This document shows, piece by piece, positions 24,168-32,409 of a stretch of DNA of 51,878 bases. This DNA comes from UBA11524 sp963617205. GTDB lineage: Bacteria > Bacillota > Clostridia > Christensenellales > Aristaeellaceae. Position 1 is the first letter of the stretch, and every line of letters begins with the position of its first letter. Position numbers and translations under genes: made by a program. The notes under the pieces are model-generated. The model was given only the letters and a program-made list of their open reading frames with translations. It searched no databases and was not told the DNA's origin. Location: NCBI GenBank assembly GCA_963617205.1, contig CAVEOA010000013.1, forward strand, positions 1 to 51,878, written 5' to 3'.

Positions 24168-25001
24168 TTAATTGCCCGAGAAGGCGGGAAAGCTGTTCTT
24201 TGTCGGCACGAGCACGGTTTCGCCCGAACGGATGCCGGACACGATTTCGATGATGGTGCCGTTGCTGATGCCGAGCGTGACATCCTGCTCGACCACTTCA
24301 TTGTTGCGGTCGCGGCAGTAGACAAACGGTTTGCCGTCCGAATCGTACTGAATCGCGTCAACGGACAGCGTCGTGACGTTCTGTACGCTCTTGGAAAGCA
24401 CGCGGATTTCGCAGCTCAGCCCCATGACGAGGTCAGCATCCGGTTCAAGGGTGATTTTCACCTCGTAGTACGCCATGTCGCCGGACACAGTGGCTTCCTG
24501 TGCAATCTTCGCGATGGTGCCGGTGAATGTCTTGCCGGTGGACAGAATCGTCACATCCACCTCCTGTCCGACAGTAAGCGCTGGACGGTCGTATTCATCG
24601 ACCATGAAGATGATTTCCGGATGGTCGTAATCCGCCACGCGGAAAATCTCCTGCCCGATGGTGATTTCATCGCCTTCCTCAATGTACAGGTTTGAGATGG
24701 TTCCGTCCATCGGGCTGCGGAGCGTATTGCCATTGGTGAGGCGCACGACGATGTCGTTCTTTTTGACCTCATCGCCTTCGCTGAAGAGAATTTCCCTGAC
24801 GCTTGTTTTCGCGGTCGCCGTGACCGTCTTGCGGCTCTTGGTGCTCAGATTGCCGGAGAAGGTATAATAGGCGGAAATGTCCTGCGTGCGGGCGATTTCC
24901 TCTGTGTAGGATGATTTGCCTTCTTTGTTCATGCGGATGACGCCGAAAGCGGCAACAGCAATGACCGCAATAATAACCAGATACTTGACAGCTTTCTTCA
25001 T
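24168..25001 (-). CDS. HlyD/MFP-type periplasmic adaptor-like protein
   Basis: A 277-residue membrane-fusion-type protein. A single N-terminal membrane anchor (5-23) is followed by a barrel-sandwich hybrid (TVTATAKTSVREILFSEGDEVKKNDIVVRL and SPMDGTISNLYIEEGDEITIGQ), beta-barrel and membrane-proximal domains (GISNGTIIEIVSGIRSGETVLVP). It lacks the long alpha-hairpin of Gram-negative adaptors, as expected in a single-membrane cell. It is the first gene of a seven-gene colinear run. AAGGAGG precedes ATG 25001. Confidence 0.92.
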   Translation of the reverse strand: MKKAVKYLVIIAVIAVAAFGVIRMNKEGKSSYTEEIARTQDISAYYTFSGNLSTKSRKTVTATAKTSVREILFSEGDEVKKNDIVVRLTNGNTLRSPMDGTISNLYIEEGDEITIGQEIFRVADYDHPEIIFMVDEYDRPALTVGQEVDVTILSTGKTFTGTIAKIAQEATVSGDMAYYEVKITLEPDADLVMGLSCEIRVLSKSVQNVTTLSVDAIQYDSDGKPFVYCRDRNNEVVEQDVTLGISNGTIIEIVSGIRSGETVLVPTKNSFPAFSGN

Positions 25002-25035
25002 AGGAAAGATTTCCTCCTTTTTGTTAACGCCGAGT

Positions 25036-25075
25036 ATTATAGAGCAACCGCATGAAACGAATGTGAAGTTACAAA
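25036..25075 (-). promoter_or_regulatory. MFP promoter with possible response-regulator repeats
   Basis: On the minus strand a consensus TATAAT lies at 25036-25041. There is no -35 box at 17 bases. Instead TTCACATTCG and TTTCATGCGG give TTCA repeats 11 bases apart, the spacing of OmpR-family sites, suggesting activation by the downstream response regulator. This is a visual match only. Confidence 0.4.
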
Positions 25076-25105
25076 GAAATGAGTATGAAATATGCTGATG
25101 CGCAT

Positions 25106-25137
25106 CAAAAAAGGAGCTGCATTTTGTACAGCTCCTT
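25106..25137 (-). terminator. Terminator of the aminotransferase-tyrS-yigZ operon
   Basis: On the minus strand AAGGAGCTG and CAGCTCCTT form a 9-bp stem followed by TTTTTTG. It is 7 bases after the yigZ stop. Confidence 0.9.
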
Positions 25138-25143
25138 AGAGGA

Positions 25144-25794
25144 TTATGCTTCGGTTTCCCAAGCTTGATACGATGTTTCTTCCGTCAGATACTCAATGCG
25201 CCCGTCCGTGACGCGTGTGAGCGTGCGGATAACCTCATCTGCATCCGTTTGGCGGATGAGCAGCGTAAAGCTGACGGCAGTGGTAAATTCGCTGGAGAGA
25301 TGCTGAACAGGCAGCGACTTCAGCGTGTACTGCACCTTGTCCCACAGCGGATACGCCACCTCGAACAGAATCTGACACGACGGCAGCATTTCGACAACCT
25401 GCGATGCCTTGAGCGCAGCGACGGCCCCCTGTGTGTATGCGCGGACAAGTCCGCCTGCACCGAGCAGCACGCCGCCGAAATATCGCGTGACTACGCAGCA
25501 GCAGTTGACAACGCCCTGATGCTTGAGCACCTCCATCATCGGCAGTCCGGCTGTTCCACCGGGTTCACCGTCATCGGAATAGCGCATGATGCCGGCGTTC
25601 TGTCCGATGATGTAGGCATAGCAGTTGTGCGTGGCGTCCTTGTGCTTCGTGCGGATTTTCTGCAGGAAGGCCAGCGCATCCGCTTCCGTTTCACAGGGCG
25701 CACCGTAGCCGATGAAGCGGCTCTTGTTGATGACGAACTCATCGTGCGCCTCCTGTCGGAGCGTCCTGTACGGCTTCATGGCTGGCGTGCTCAT
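25144..25794 (-). CDS. yigZ: YigZ/IMPACT family protein
   Basis: A 216-residue protein with the family signatures FVINKSRFIGYGAP, KHKDATHNCYAYIIG, SDDGEPGGTAGLPMMEVLKHQGVVN and VVTRYFGGVLLGAGGLVRAY, followed by a DUF1949-like C-terminal domain. The eukaryotic relative IMPACT regulates translation; the bacterial function is not settled. Its ATG overlaps the tyrS stop (ATGA, 4 bases), so the two are translationally coupled. Confidence 0.93.
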   Translation of the reverse strand: MSTPAMKPYRTLRQEAHDEFVINKSRFIGYGAPCETEADALAFLQKIRTKHKDATHNCYAYIIGQNAGIMRYSDDGEPGGTAGLPMMEVLKHQGVVNCCCVVTRYFGGVLLGAGGLVRAYTQGAVAALKASQVVEMLPSCQILFEVAYPLWDKVQYTLKSLPVQHLSSEFTTAVSFTLLIRQTDADEVIRTLTRVTDGRIEYLTEETSYQAWETEA

Positions 25795-27017
25795 GCAAGG
25801 AAGAGACGGCGGAAATTCTTCTTGCCCTTCTGAATCATCAGACCGTCAGCAGGCACATCTGCCGCGGCGATGGTCGCGTTCAGGTCCTCGACCTTCTTGT
25901 CGGCGACGAGCACGGCGCCTGCCTTCATCTGCGCGCGCGCATCGCTCTGGCTCTTGCACAGACCGGACTTGACGAGCAGCGTCGTCACGCGGCTGTCAGC
26001 GGCAAATTCATCCGCCGTCAACGTGAAGGAGGGGACATTCGCGGCGGCGGCACCGCCTGCGAACAGCGCGGACGCGGCATCGGCAGCCTTCTTTGCTTCC
26101 TCTTCGCCGTGGACGAGCTTCGTCACCTCATAGGCAAGCACCTTCTTGGCTTCGTTGATTTCGCTGCCTTGCAGTGCGCCGAGGCGATGCACCTCGTCCA
26201 TCGGCAGGAACGTCAGCAGACCGAGGCATTTCTCGACATCGGCATCATCGACATTGCGCCAGTACTGGTAGAAGTCGAACGGGGAGACACGGTTCGAGTC
26301 GAGCCACAGCGCGCCCTTTTCCGTCTTGCCCATCTTCTTGCCGTCATGCGTCAGCAGCAGCTGGAACGTGCAGGCAAACGCTTTCTCGCCGTCCTTGCGA
26401 CGGACAAGGTCAGCACCGCCGAGCATGTTGCTCCACTGGTCGTTGCCGCCCATTTCCAGACGGCAGCCGTACTGGTGGAAGAGCTGCAGGAAGTCGTAGG
26501 ACTGCATGAGCATGTAGGTGAATTCGAGGAAGGACAGACCGTTCTCGGTTGCCATACGCGTCTTGTAGCAGTCCGCCGTGAGCATCTTGTTGACGGAGAA
26601 CATCGCGCCGATATCGCGCATGAACTCGATGAAATTCAGGTTGCGCAGCCAGTCGGCATTGTTGACAATCAGCGCCTTGCCGTCGGAAAAGTCAAGGAAG
26701 CGGCTCATCTGCTGCTTGATGCACTCGACGTTGTGGTCGATGGTCTCGGTCGTCATCATCTTGCGCATATCCGCCTTGCCGGACGGGTCGCCGATCATGG
26801 CGGTGCCGCCGCCCATCAGGGCAATCGGGCGATGACCGGCGCGCTGCATGTGCGCCATGGCCATAATCGGGATGTAGTGGCCGATGTGCAGCGAATCGGC
26901 GGTCGGATCGAAGCCGACATAGAAGGTGGTTGGCTCCTTGAGCTGCTCATACAGCTCGTCCTCAAAGGTCGTCTGAGCGATGAAACCGCGTTCCTTGAGT
27001 ACGTCCAAAATATGCAT
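25791..27017 (-). CDS. tyrS: Tyrosyl-tRNA synthetase
   Basis: Charges tRNA-Tyr. The 408-residue class I synthetase has HIGH at 44-47, the tyrosine pocket FLEFTYMLMQSYDFLQL and GGNDQWSNM, the KMGKT form of the KMSKS loop at 227-231, and a C-terminal S4 RNA-binding domain (about 345-405). GGAGG precedes ATG 27017. It is the second gene behind a tyrosine T-box and follows an aminotransferase by 12 bases. Confidence 0.97.
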   Translation of the reverse strand: MHILDVLKERGFIAQTTFEDELYEQLKEPTTFYVGFDPTADSLHIGHYIPIMAMAHMQRAGHRPIALMGGGTAMIGDPSGKADMRKMMTTETIDHNVECIKQQMSRFLDFSDGKALIVNNADWLRNLNFIEFMRDIGAMFSVNKMLTADCYKTRMATENGLSFLEFTYMLMQSYDFLQLFHQYGCRLEMGGNDQWSNMLGGADLVRRKDGEKAFACTFQLLLTHDGKKMGKTEKGALWLDSNRVSPFDFYQYWRNVDDADVEKCLGLLTFLPMDEVHRLGALQGSEINEAKKVLAYEVTKLVHGEEEAKKAADAASALFAGGAAAANVPSFTLTADEFAADSRVTTLLVKSGLCKSQSDARAQMKAGAVLVADKKVEDLNATIAAADVPADGLMIQKGKKNFRRLFLA

Positions 27018-27029
27018 GGTGTTTCCTCC

Positions 27030-28220
27030 TTATTTTTGCAGTGACGCCGTGAAGATTTCACGGAGCGCGTTCATGCCTTGATGAATCTGGTTGATGGATG
27101 CGTTCGAGAAGTTCAGGCGGAGCGTATTCTCGTGACCGCCGTCGCAGAAGAAGTGTGTGCCGGGGACGTATGCCACGTGCTTTTCGACCGCCTGCGCAAG
27201 CAGCTCCTTCGCGTCAATGCCTTCCGGCAGCGTCACGAAGATGAACAGACCTCCCTCGGGGTGGGTGTATTGCGTGCCCTCGGGGAAGGTGGACAAGTCG
27301 TCCAGCATCGCGTTCAGCTGCGCACGGTAGCTTTCGCAGATGGATGCGATGTGGTCAGGCAGCAGCCCACGGCGCAGATACTGGTCGACAATCGCCTGCG
27401 ACAGGTTGCTCGTATGGACATCGGCGGATTGCTTGCCGATGGTGCACTTGCGCAGGATGCGGCTGTCGCCTGCCATGAAGCCGACCCGCAGACCGGGACT
27501 GATGATTTTGCTGAAGGAGCCGAGGAAGACCACCCAGCCGTCCTTGTCGAACGACTTGATGGAAGGGCACGGCGTGCCGGCATAGCGCAAATCGCGATAA
27601 GGGTCGTCCTCCGCGACAACGACGCCGTATTTCGCGGCAAGCGCGGCAATGGGTGCTCTGCGCTCGGCAGACAGCGTGATGCCGGTCGGGTTCTGGAACG
27701 TCGGAATCGTGTAAAGCAGCTTCGGGTGATGCTGTCGGATGGTTTCCTCCAGCTTTTCCGGGATGATGCCGTTTTCATCGCTCTCCACCGGGATGAGCTT
27801 CGCCTGATACAGCCTCATGCACTGCATGTTTCCCAGGAACGACGGGTTTTCTACCAAGATTACGTCGCCGGGGTCAATCAGCGCCTTGCAGAGCAAATCC
27901 ATGGCCTGCGTCGAACCGGTCACCGGCAGCACAGCAGGGATGCTGCACCCGAGCTGCGCCTCTGCGTAGGTGTGCAGACTTTCCACAAACGGCGGATAGC
28001 CCTCGGTTGCGCCGTACTGCAAGATACGCTTGCCGTCCTTTTGCAGGACGTCACGGGCGATTTCAGCGCACACGTCATCCGGCAGCGCTGAAGCAGCTGG
28101 ATTGCCGCCGGCGAAGGAAATCATGTTCGGCTGCGCAATCATCTTGAAGATCTCGCGGATGGCGCTGCCGCTGATTGCGTCAAACCGATGCGCAAAACGC
28201 GGCGCATCAAGCTCCATCAT
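27030..28220 (-). CDS. Fold-type I PLP aminotransferase (likely aromatic)
   Basis: A 396-residue class I/II aminotransferase of the LysN/MocR-catalytic subgroup. MISFAGGNPAASALP begins the fold, PVTGSTQAMDLLCKAL binds the PLP phosphate, TIPTFQNPTG contains the conserved Asn, VVAEDDPYRDLRY the pyridine-contacting Asp, and LGSFSKII carries the PLP lysine K238. RLNFSNAS near the end contains the carboxylate-binding arginine. The subgroup includes 2-aminoadipate and aromatic enzymes. Position directly behind a tyrosine-specific T-box and before tyrS argues for a role in tyrosine (or phenylalanine) synthesis; that is inference. Confidence 0.9.
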   Translation of the reverse strand: MMELDAPRFAHRFDAISGSAIREIFKMIAQPNMISFAGGNPAASALPDDVCAEIARDVLQKDGKRILQYGATEGYPPFVESLHTYAEAQLGCSIPAVLPVTGSTQAMDLLCKALIDPGDVILVENPSFLGNMQCMRLYQAKLIPVESDENGIIPEKLEETIRQHHPKLLYTIPTFQNPTGITLSAERRAPIAALAAKYGVVVAEDDPYRDLRYAGTPCPSIKSFDKDGWVVFLGSFSKIISPGLRVGFMAGDSRILRKCTIGKQSADVHTSNLSQAIVDQYLRRGLLPDHIASICESYRAQLNAMLDDLSTFPEGTQYTHPEGGLFIFVTLPEGIDAKELLAQAVEKHVAYVPGTHFFCDGGHENTLRLNFSNASINQIHQGMNALREIFTASLQK

Positions 28221-28240
28221 GAACCACTCCTTTCACAAAC

Positions 28241-28502
28241 AAAAAAACCTTCTCCGACCTAAGCCGGGGAAGGTGACAATATGCCACGGTACCACTTCCG
28301 TTTAGCTGCGATGGCAGCCCTCAGGAGGAACAAGCATTCCTCTTGCGCTGTAACCGGCGCACCGGATGCTGCCTACACACGTTTGCTTCGGCAGATGGCT
28401 CGGAGCTGTACGCCATTCCTGCGATGCATGCCTCCTTGCACCAACCGGAGGCTCTCTGCGTGCGCCGCGAAGAAGAATGACTCGTCTCCTCATTGCCCTG
28501 AT
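28241..28502 (-). promoter_or_regulatory. Tyrosine T-box leader (riboswitch)
   Basis: A complete minus-strand T-box leader in the 450-base gap before the aminotransferase. Stem I contains the apical AGAGAGCC...GGTTGGTGCAAGG region (about 28433-28458). A candidate specifier UAC (28408-28410, followed by A) reads tyrosine. The T-box motif is GGAAGTGGTACCGTGGC (28283-28299). The terminator is ACCTTCCCCGG pairing with CGGAGAAGGT, then TTTTTTTG (28241-28274). Uncharged tRNA-Tyr should stabilise the antiterminator and turn on aminotransferase-tyrS-yigZ. The T-box sequence and terminator are certain; the specifier was assigned by position and by tyrS downstream. Confidence 0.92.
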
Positions 28503-28508
28503 GAATGC

Positions 28509-28537
28509 ATCGTAACACCTTTTTGTGCGCTTGTCAA
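28509..28537 (-). promoter_or_regulatory. Promoter of the T-box operon
   Basis: On the minus strand TTGACA (28532-28537), 17 bases and TACGAT (28509-28514), placed just before the T-box stem I. Confidence 0.75.
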
Positions 28538-28581
28538 GTGCAAAATTTACGTCGAAGTTGCTGCTGGAATCGAAAAAGCCC

Positions 28582-28611
28582 TTGTCGAAAGCGCTCAGGA
28601 TATGATATAAT
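28582..28611 (+). promoter_or_regulatory. Promoter of the mrnC-thyX-rlmB operon
   Basis: TTGTCG (28582-28587), 18 bases, TATAAT (28606-28611), about 60 bases before mrnC and diverging from the T-box promoter. Confidence 0.6.
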
Positions 28612-28673
28612 TTGAAGTGTGCGCCGATGGAAGCGCGCATGTTGTGATGTCAATCTGTAAGGAGGAAGACAAC

Positions 28674-29096
28674 TTGACCCTGCGCGAAGCTGCGCCCATG
28701 TCCTTTGATGACGCGAGGAGAATGAATCCGCTTCAGCTGGCCTATATCGGGGATACGGTCTATGACCTGCTTGTCCGCTCGCGAATGCTGTATCGCGGCT
28801 ATAATCTGCATCACTGCCATCAGGCGGCGGTGAGCATGGTGAACGCCCGTGCACAGGCGGCGGCGCTCGACCGAATCGAAGGTATGCTGACGGAAGAGGA
28901 GAGCGCGATTGTCCGCAGAGGTAGGAATACACATGCGCACCATGCGGCGCCCAAAAATCAGACACCGATCGATTATGAAGCTGCAACCGCCATGGAGGCG
29001 CTGATCGGCTATCTTTATTTGACCGGTCAGGAGGAACGGCTGCTGCAGCTGTTTCAAAAAAGTCAGGAGGTACTTTCATGCCCCGTTCAACCTTGA
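28674..29096 (+). CDS. mrnC: Mini-ribonuclease III
   Basis: A 140-residue RNase III catalytic domain without a double-stranded RNA-binding domain, which matures 23S rRNA in Firmicutes. NPLQLAYIGDTVYDLLVRSRML is the RNase III signature helix with its acidic residues. VRRGRNTHAHHAAPKNQTPIDYEAATAMEALIGYLYLTGQEERL holds the second acidic pair (split over two helices). The start is TTG 28674, 7 bases after AAGGAGG; an upstream ATG at 28617 has no ribosome site. Its end overlaps thyX by 19 bases. Confidence 0.93.
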   Translation: MTLREAAPMSFDDARRMNPLQLAYIGDTVYDLLVRSRMLYRGYNLHHCHQAAVSMVNARAQAAALDRIEGMLTEEESAIVRRGRNTHAHHAAPKNQTPIDYEAATAMEALIGYLYLTGQEERLLQLFQKSQEVLSCPVQP

Positions 29097-29854
29097 AGGT
29101 TGTTTTGCTCCGCCATACGCTTCAGCCGGAGGAGGTTGTCGCGCTCGGCGCACGGCTCTGCTATTCCCGTGCGACGGTCGACAGCCTTCAGCAGCGTGTT
29201 GCGCGCGATGATCAGACGGATTATGTTCACCGGATCATGTCTATGGGTCACGAGTCGGTGCTGGAGCACGCCAGCTTCACCTTCGGCATCGAGGGCGTAT
29301 CGCGTGTGCTGCTTGCCCAGATTACGCGCCACCGCCTTGCCAGCTTCTCCGTGCAGAGCCAGCGTTATGTGAGCTACGAGAAGGGCTTTGGCTATATCGT
29401 TCCGCCGAAAATCGAGGCGCTCGGCGAGGAGGCTGTCGCTGAATTTGAGCGGCAGATGGACGTCATGCACCAATGGTATACGGAATGGCAGGCCAAGCTC
29501 GGAACGGGCGAAGGCGGCAACGAGGACGCACGGTTCGTGCTGCCCGGCGCATGCGAAACGCGCATGATGGTCACGATGAATGTTCGCGAATTGCGGCACT
29601 TCTTCAGCCTGCGCATGTGCAGCCGTGCCCAGTGGGAAATCCGTGAGCTTGCCACGCAGATGCATCGCCTGTGCATGGAAGTCGCACCGGCGCTGTTCGC
29701 GGATGCAGGACCCAGCTGCCTGCGCGGCGCATGTCCTGAGGGCGAAAAGTCCTGTGGACGCGCTTCGGCAATCCGCAGGGAGCGCAAGGAATGGATCGAG
29801 GCGCTCAAATCCGCCGAAGAACACGAAATCAGCAGGAACAATGATAAGAAATAA
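29078..29854 (+). CDS. thyX: Flavin-dependent thymidylate synthase
   Basis: Makes dTMP from dUMP using FAD, NADPH and methylene-tetrahydrofolate. The 258-residue protein has the ThyX signature RHRLASFSVQSQR (84-96), GHESVLEHASFTF upstream of it, and NVRELRHFFSLRM near the substrate site. The C-terminus carries CLRGACPEGEKSCG with four clustered cysteines, which is often seen in Clostridia. AGGAGGT precedes ATG 29078 inside the end of mrnC. Confidence 0.96.
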   Translation: MPRSTLKVVLLRHTLQPEEVVALGARLCYSRATVDSLQQRVARDDQTDYVHRIMSMGHESVLEHASFTFGIEGVSRVLLAQITRHRLASFSVQSQRYVSYEKGFGYIVPPKIEALGEEAVAEFERQMDVMHQWYTEWQAKLGTGEGGNEDARFVLPGACETRMMVTMNVRELRHFFSLRMCSRAQWEIRELATQMHRLCMEVAPALFADAGPSCLRGACPEGEKSCGRASAIRRERKEWIEALKSAEEHEISRNNDKK

Positions 29855-29872
29855 TTAAAGAGGAATCAGAAA

Positions 29873-31021
29873 ATGGCTTATTATGATCAGGCACCGTCAA
29901 AAAAACCGATGAAGAAGAACAGCTTTGGCAAGGATAAGTGGGTCGAGGAAGGCTCGGAATACCGCGGCGCACGCAAGAGCGGTAAGCCGTCCGCGGAACG
30001 CAAGAGCTACGGCGAGAAAAAGTCATTCGGCAAGGATGACCGCTTCGGTGCGAAGAAGAGCAGCTTCCGCTCCGATCGTCCGGACCGTTCCGCAAAGCCC
30101 TACGGCGACCGTAAGCCGCGCGGCGAAAAGCCCGACTTCTCCGAGCGCAAGAAGTTCAACCGCAATGACCGCTTCGACCGCCGCGAACAGTCGGTGGAGG
30201 AGCGCCGCACGCCATCTTACCGCGATGCGGAATACAAGCCGGTCAATCGCCCGATGAATCCGGCAATTCCGGCGCCTGTTGAAGAGGATATGGTGCAGGA
30301 GAACCTTCTGGCAGGCCGCAACCCGATTCGCGAGGCGCTCAAGGCTGGACGCGATATCGAGAAGCTGCTCGTGCAGAAGGGTGAGCTGACAGGCTCCGCA
30401 CGCGAAATCGTGCAGATGGCGAAGGAAGCGCACATCCCGGTGCAGGAGGTTGAGCATCAGCGCCTGAATGAGCTGGCGAAAAACCATCAGGGGATGGTGG
30501 CGTTCGCATCGGCGTACAAGTACAGCACGGTGGAGGAAATGCTTGCCGTGGCTGAGGAACGCGGCGAGCAGCCATTCCTCATCCTGCTGGACGGCATTAC
30601 CGACCCGCATAATCTCGGCGCCATCATCCGTACGGCGGAATGCGTTGGTGCTCACGGCGTGATTGTGCCGGAACGCCGTGCGGTCGGGCTGACGCCTGCT
30701 GCGGTCAAGGCATCCGCAGGCGCGGTCGAGCATATCAAGGTCGCCCGAGTGGTCAACATGACGCGCGTTATTGAGAAGCTCAAGCAGCACGATATCTGGA
30801 CATACGCGCTGACCATGGACGGCACGGACTACGAAAAGGTCAACTTCAGCGGCGGCGTTGCGCTGGTGGTCGGCAGCGAAGGCGAGGGCATCAGCCATCT
30901 CGTGCTGGAAAACTGCGATCAGAAGGTTTCGCTGCCGATGGCCGGTCATCTGGACAGCCTGAACGCCTCCGTTGCAGCTGGCATTGTCATGTACCGCGTG
31001 CTGTCCGGTCGCCGCGCATGA
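29873..31021 (+). CDS. rlmB: 23S rRNA 2'-O-ribose methyltransferase (RlmB/TrmH family) with basic tail
   Basis: A SPOUT methyltransferase of 382 residues. The catalytic part (about 145-382) starts with the substrate-binding domain NLLAGRNPIREALKAGRDIEKLL. It has the SPOUT motifs ILLDGITDPHNLGAIIRTAECVGAHGVI, VALVVGSEGEGIS and VSLPMAGHLDSLNASVAAGI. The first 130 residues are a disordered Lys/Arg/Ser/Phe/Asp-rich extension with repeated K-S-F-G-K and D-R-F motifs that typical 245-residue RlmB proteins lack. It probably binds RNA or ribosomes. The last bases overlap the next gene (ATGA). Confidence 0.93.
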   Translation: MAYYDQAPSKKPMKKNSFGKDKWVEEGSEYRGARKSGKPSAERKSYGEKKSFGKDDRFGAKKSSFRSDRPDRSAKPYGDRKPRGEKPDFSERKKFNRNDRFDRREQSVEERRTPSYRDAEYKPVNRPMNPAIPAPVEEDMVQENLLAGRNPIREALKAGRDIEKLLVQKGELTGSAREIVQMAKEAHIPVQEVEHQRLNELAKNHQGMVAFASAYKYSTVEEMLAVAEERGEQPFLILLDGITDPHNLGAIIRTAECVGAHGVIVPERRAVGLTPAAVKASAGAVEHIKVARVVNMTRVIEKLKQHDIWTYALTMDGTDYEKVNFSGGVALVVGSEGEGISHLVLENCDQKVSLPMAGHLDSLNASVAAGIVMYRVLSGRRA

Positions 31022-31527
31022 AACCGCTGCTGATTGTCGATGGCTACAATGTCATCGGCGCATGGGGCGAAGCGGAAAGAAAGGGCTGGCCGCTCGATGA
31101 GTCGCGTGACCGGCTGATGCGTCAGCTGGAGGATTACGCAGGCTTTTCGGGCGAGGAAATCGTGCTGGTTTTCGACGGCTATCAATCTGACCGGCCGCTG
31201 ACGACCGAGGAGAAGCACGGTGACCTGACGCTCATATTCACCCGTCACGGCGAAACGGCGGACAGCTACATCGAGCGGCTTGCGGCGATGACGCCCAAGT
31301 ACCGTTCGCTGCGCGTCGCCACGTCCGATGGGCTGGAGCAGTCACAGGTGCTCAGCAGCGGCGCTATCCGCATGACGAGCCGAGAGCTGCTGCGCGAGCT
31401 GAGGCAAATGCGCGAAAACGGTATGGCGGCGCATCAGGAGCAATCAGCCGCGGGCAGAAAAACTATTCTGTCCCGAATGCCGGAGGATGTCCGGACGCGT
31501 CTGGAGAAGCTCAGGCGCGGAGAATGA
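31018..31527 (+). CDS. NYN-domain ribonuclease (YacP/Rae1 type)
   Basis: A 169-residue PIN-like NYN nuclease. LLIVDGYNVIGAW contains the first catalytic acid, and VLVFDGYQSD, ADSYIERLA and VATSDGLEQ supply the others. In Bacillus, Rae1 (YacP) is a ribosome-associated endoribonuclease encoded beside rlmB and mrnC. The start overlaps rlmB by 4 bases. Same order (mrnC-thyX-rlmB-yacP-sigH) as in other Clostridia. Confidence 0.93.
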   Translation: MKPLLIVDGYNVIGAWGEAERKGWPLDESRDRLMRQLEDYAGFSGEEIVLVFDGYQSDRPLTTEEKHGDLTLIFTRHGETADSYIERLAAMTPKYRSLRVATSDGLEQSQVLSSGAIRMTSRELLRELRQMRENGMAAHQEQSAAGRKTILSRMPEDVRTRLEKLRRGE

Positions 31528-31554
31528 GCCGAAAGGCAAAGCAGGTGGACAAGA

Positions 31555-32319
31555 TTGACAGACGAGAACGCAATGAATCAGGAACAGCTGAATCCTGAGC
31601 AGGTAAACGTGCCGGAGGAGCTGAACACCGAGGCGGCGCAGGCAAAGGCAGATACGCAGGGCGCAGCAGAAGAGGGAATGCTGCCCACGGCGCATACGGC
31701 GTATGAGGATATGCCGGATGAGGAGGTCATCGCGCTCTGCCGTGAGGGTGACAGTGTGGCGGTGGAATATCTGCTGAACAAGTACAAGAATTTCGTCCGT
31801 TCCAAGGCGCGCAGCTATTTTCTCATCGGCGCGGATCATGAGGATATCGTGCAGGAAGGCATGATCGGGCTTTACAAGGCAATCCGCGATTTCCGTCCGG
31901 AGAAGCTCGCCTCCTTCCGCGCTTTTGCGGAGCTGTGCATCACGCGGCAGATTATCACTGCGATTAAGACCGCAACGCGCCAGAAACATATTCCGCTCAA
32001 CAGCTATGTGTCGCTCAACAAGCCCATGTACGATGACGACAGCGACAGGACGCTGCTGGATGTCTGCGCGGAAGGGCATTCGTCCAACCCTGAGGAGCTG
32101 ATTATCAGCCAGGAGGATGTGCGCGGTATTCATCAGCGGATTGACGAGGTGCTGTCTGATTTGGAACAAGAGGTTCTGGCGGCGTATCTGGACGGCAAGA
32201 GCTATCAGGAGATTGCCGCGAATCTGGGGCGGCACGTCAAGAGCATCGACAACGCATTGCAGCGCGTCAAACGGAAGCTGGAGAAGTATCTGGAGGACGT
32301 TGCATCGCAGGACGACTGA
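31555..32319 (+). CDS. sigH: RNA polymerase sigma factor SigH
   Basis: A 254-residue sigma-70 factor of the SigH (Spo0H) type, which in Firmicutes directs entry into sporulation or competence. Region 2 is DEEVIALCREGDSVAVEYLLNKYKNFV and DHEDIVQEGMIGLYKAIRDF; region 4 is LSDLEQEVLAAYLDGKSYQEIAANLGRHVKSIDNALQRVKRKL. An N-terminal acidic, Gln/Ala-rich extension of about 55 residues is longer than usual. TTG 31555 is preferred because AGGTGG precedes it; an ATG at 31573 has no good ribosome site. Its place after the NYN gene is the classical Firmicutes arrangement. Confidence 0.93.
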   Translation: MTDENAMNQEQLNPEQVNVPEELNTEAAQAKADTQGAAEEGMLPTAHTAYEDMPDEEVIALCREGDSVAVEYLLNKYKNFVRSKARSYFLIGADHEDIVQEGMIGLYKAIRDFRPEKLASFRAFAELCITRQIITAIKTATRQKHIPLNSYVSLNKPMYDDDSDRTLLDVCAEGHSSNPEELIISQEDVRGIHQRIDEVLSDLEQEVLAAYLDGKSYQEIAANLGRHVKSIDNALQRVKRKLEKYLEDVASQDD

Positions 32320-32346
32320 AATACAGAAAATATACAGGTAAGGGGC

Positions 32347-32376
32347 TTGCGCTTTTTGCCGGATGTGTGTTAGAAT
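32347..32376 (+). promoter_or_regulatory. Promoter of the aroF attenuator transcript
   Basis: TTGCGC (32347-32352), 18 bases, TAGAAT (32371-32376), 34 bases before the leader peptide. Confidence 0.55.
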
Positions 32377-32409
32377 AGATTTGAAGAAAGCGGAAGGGAG
32401 AGCCACGCC

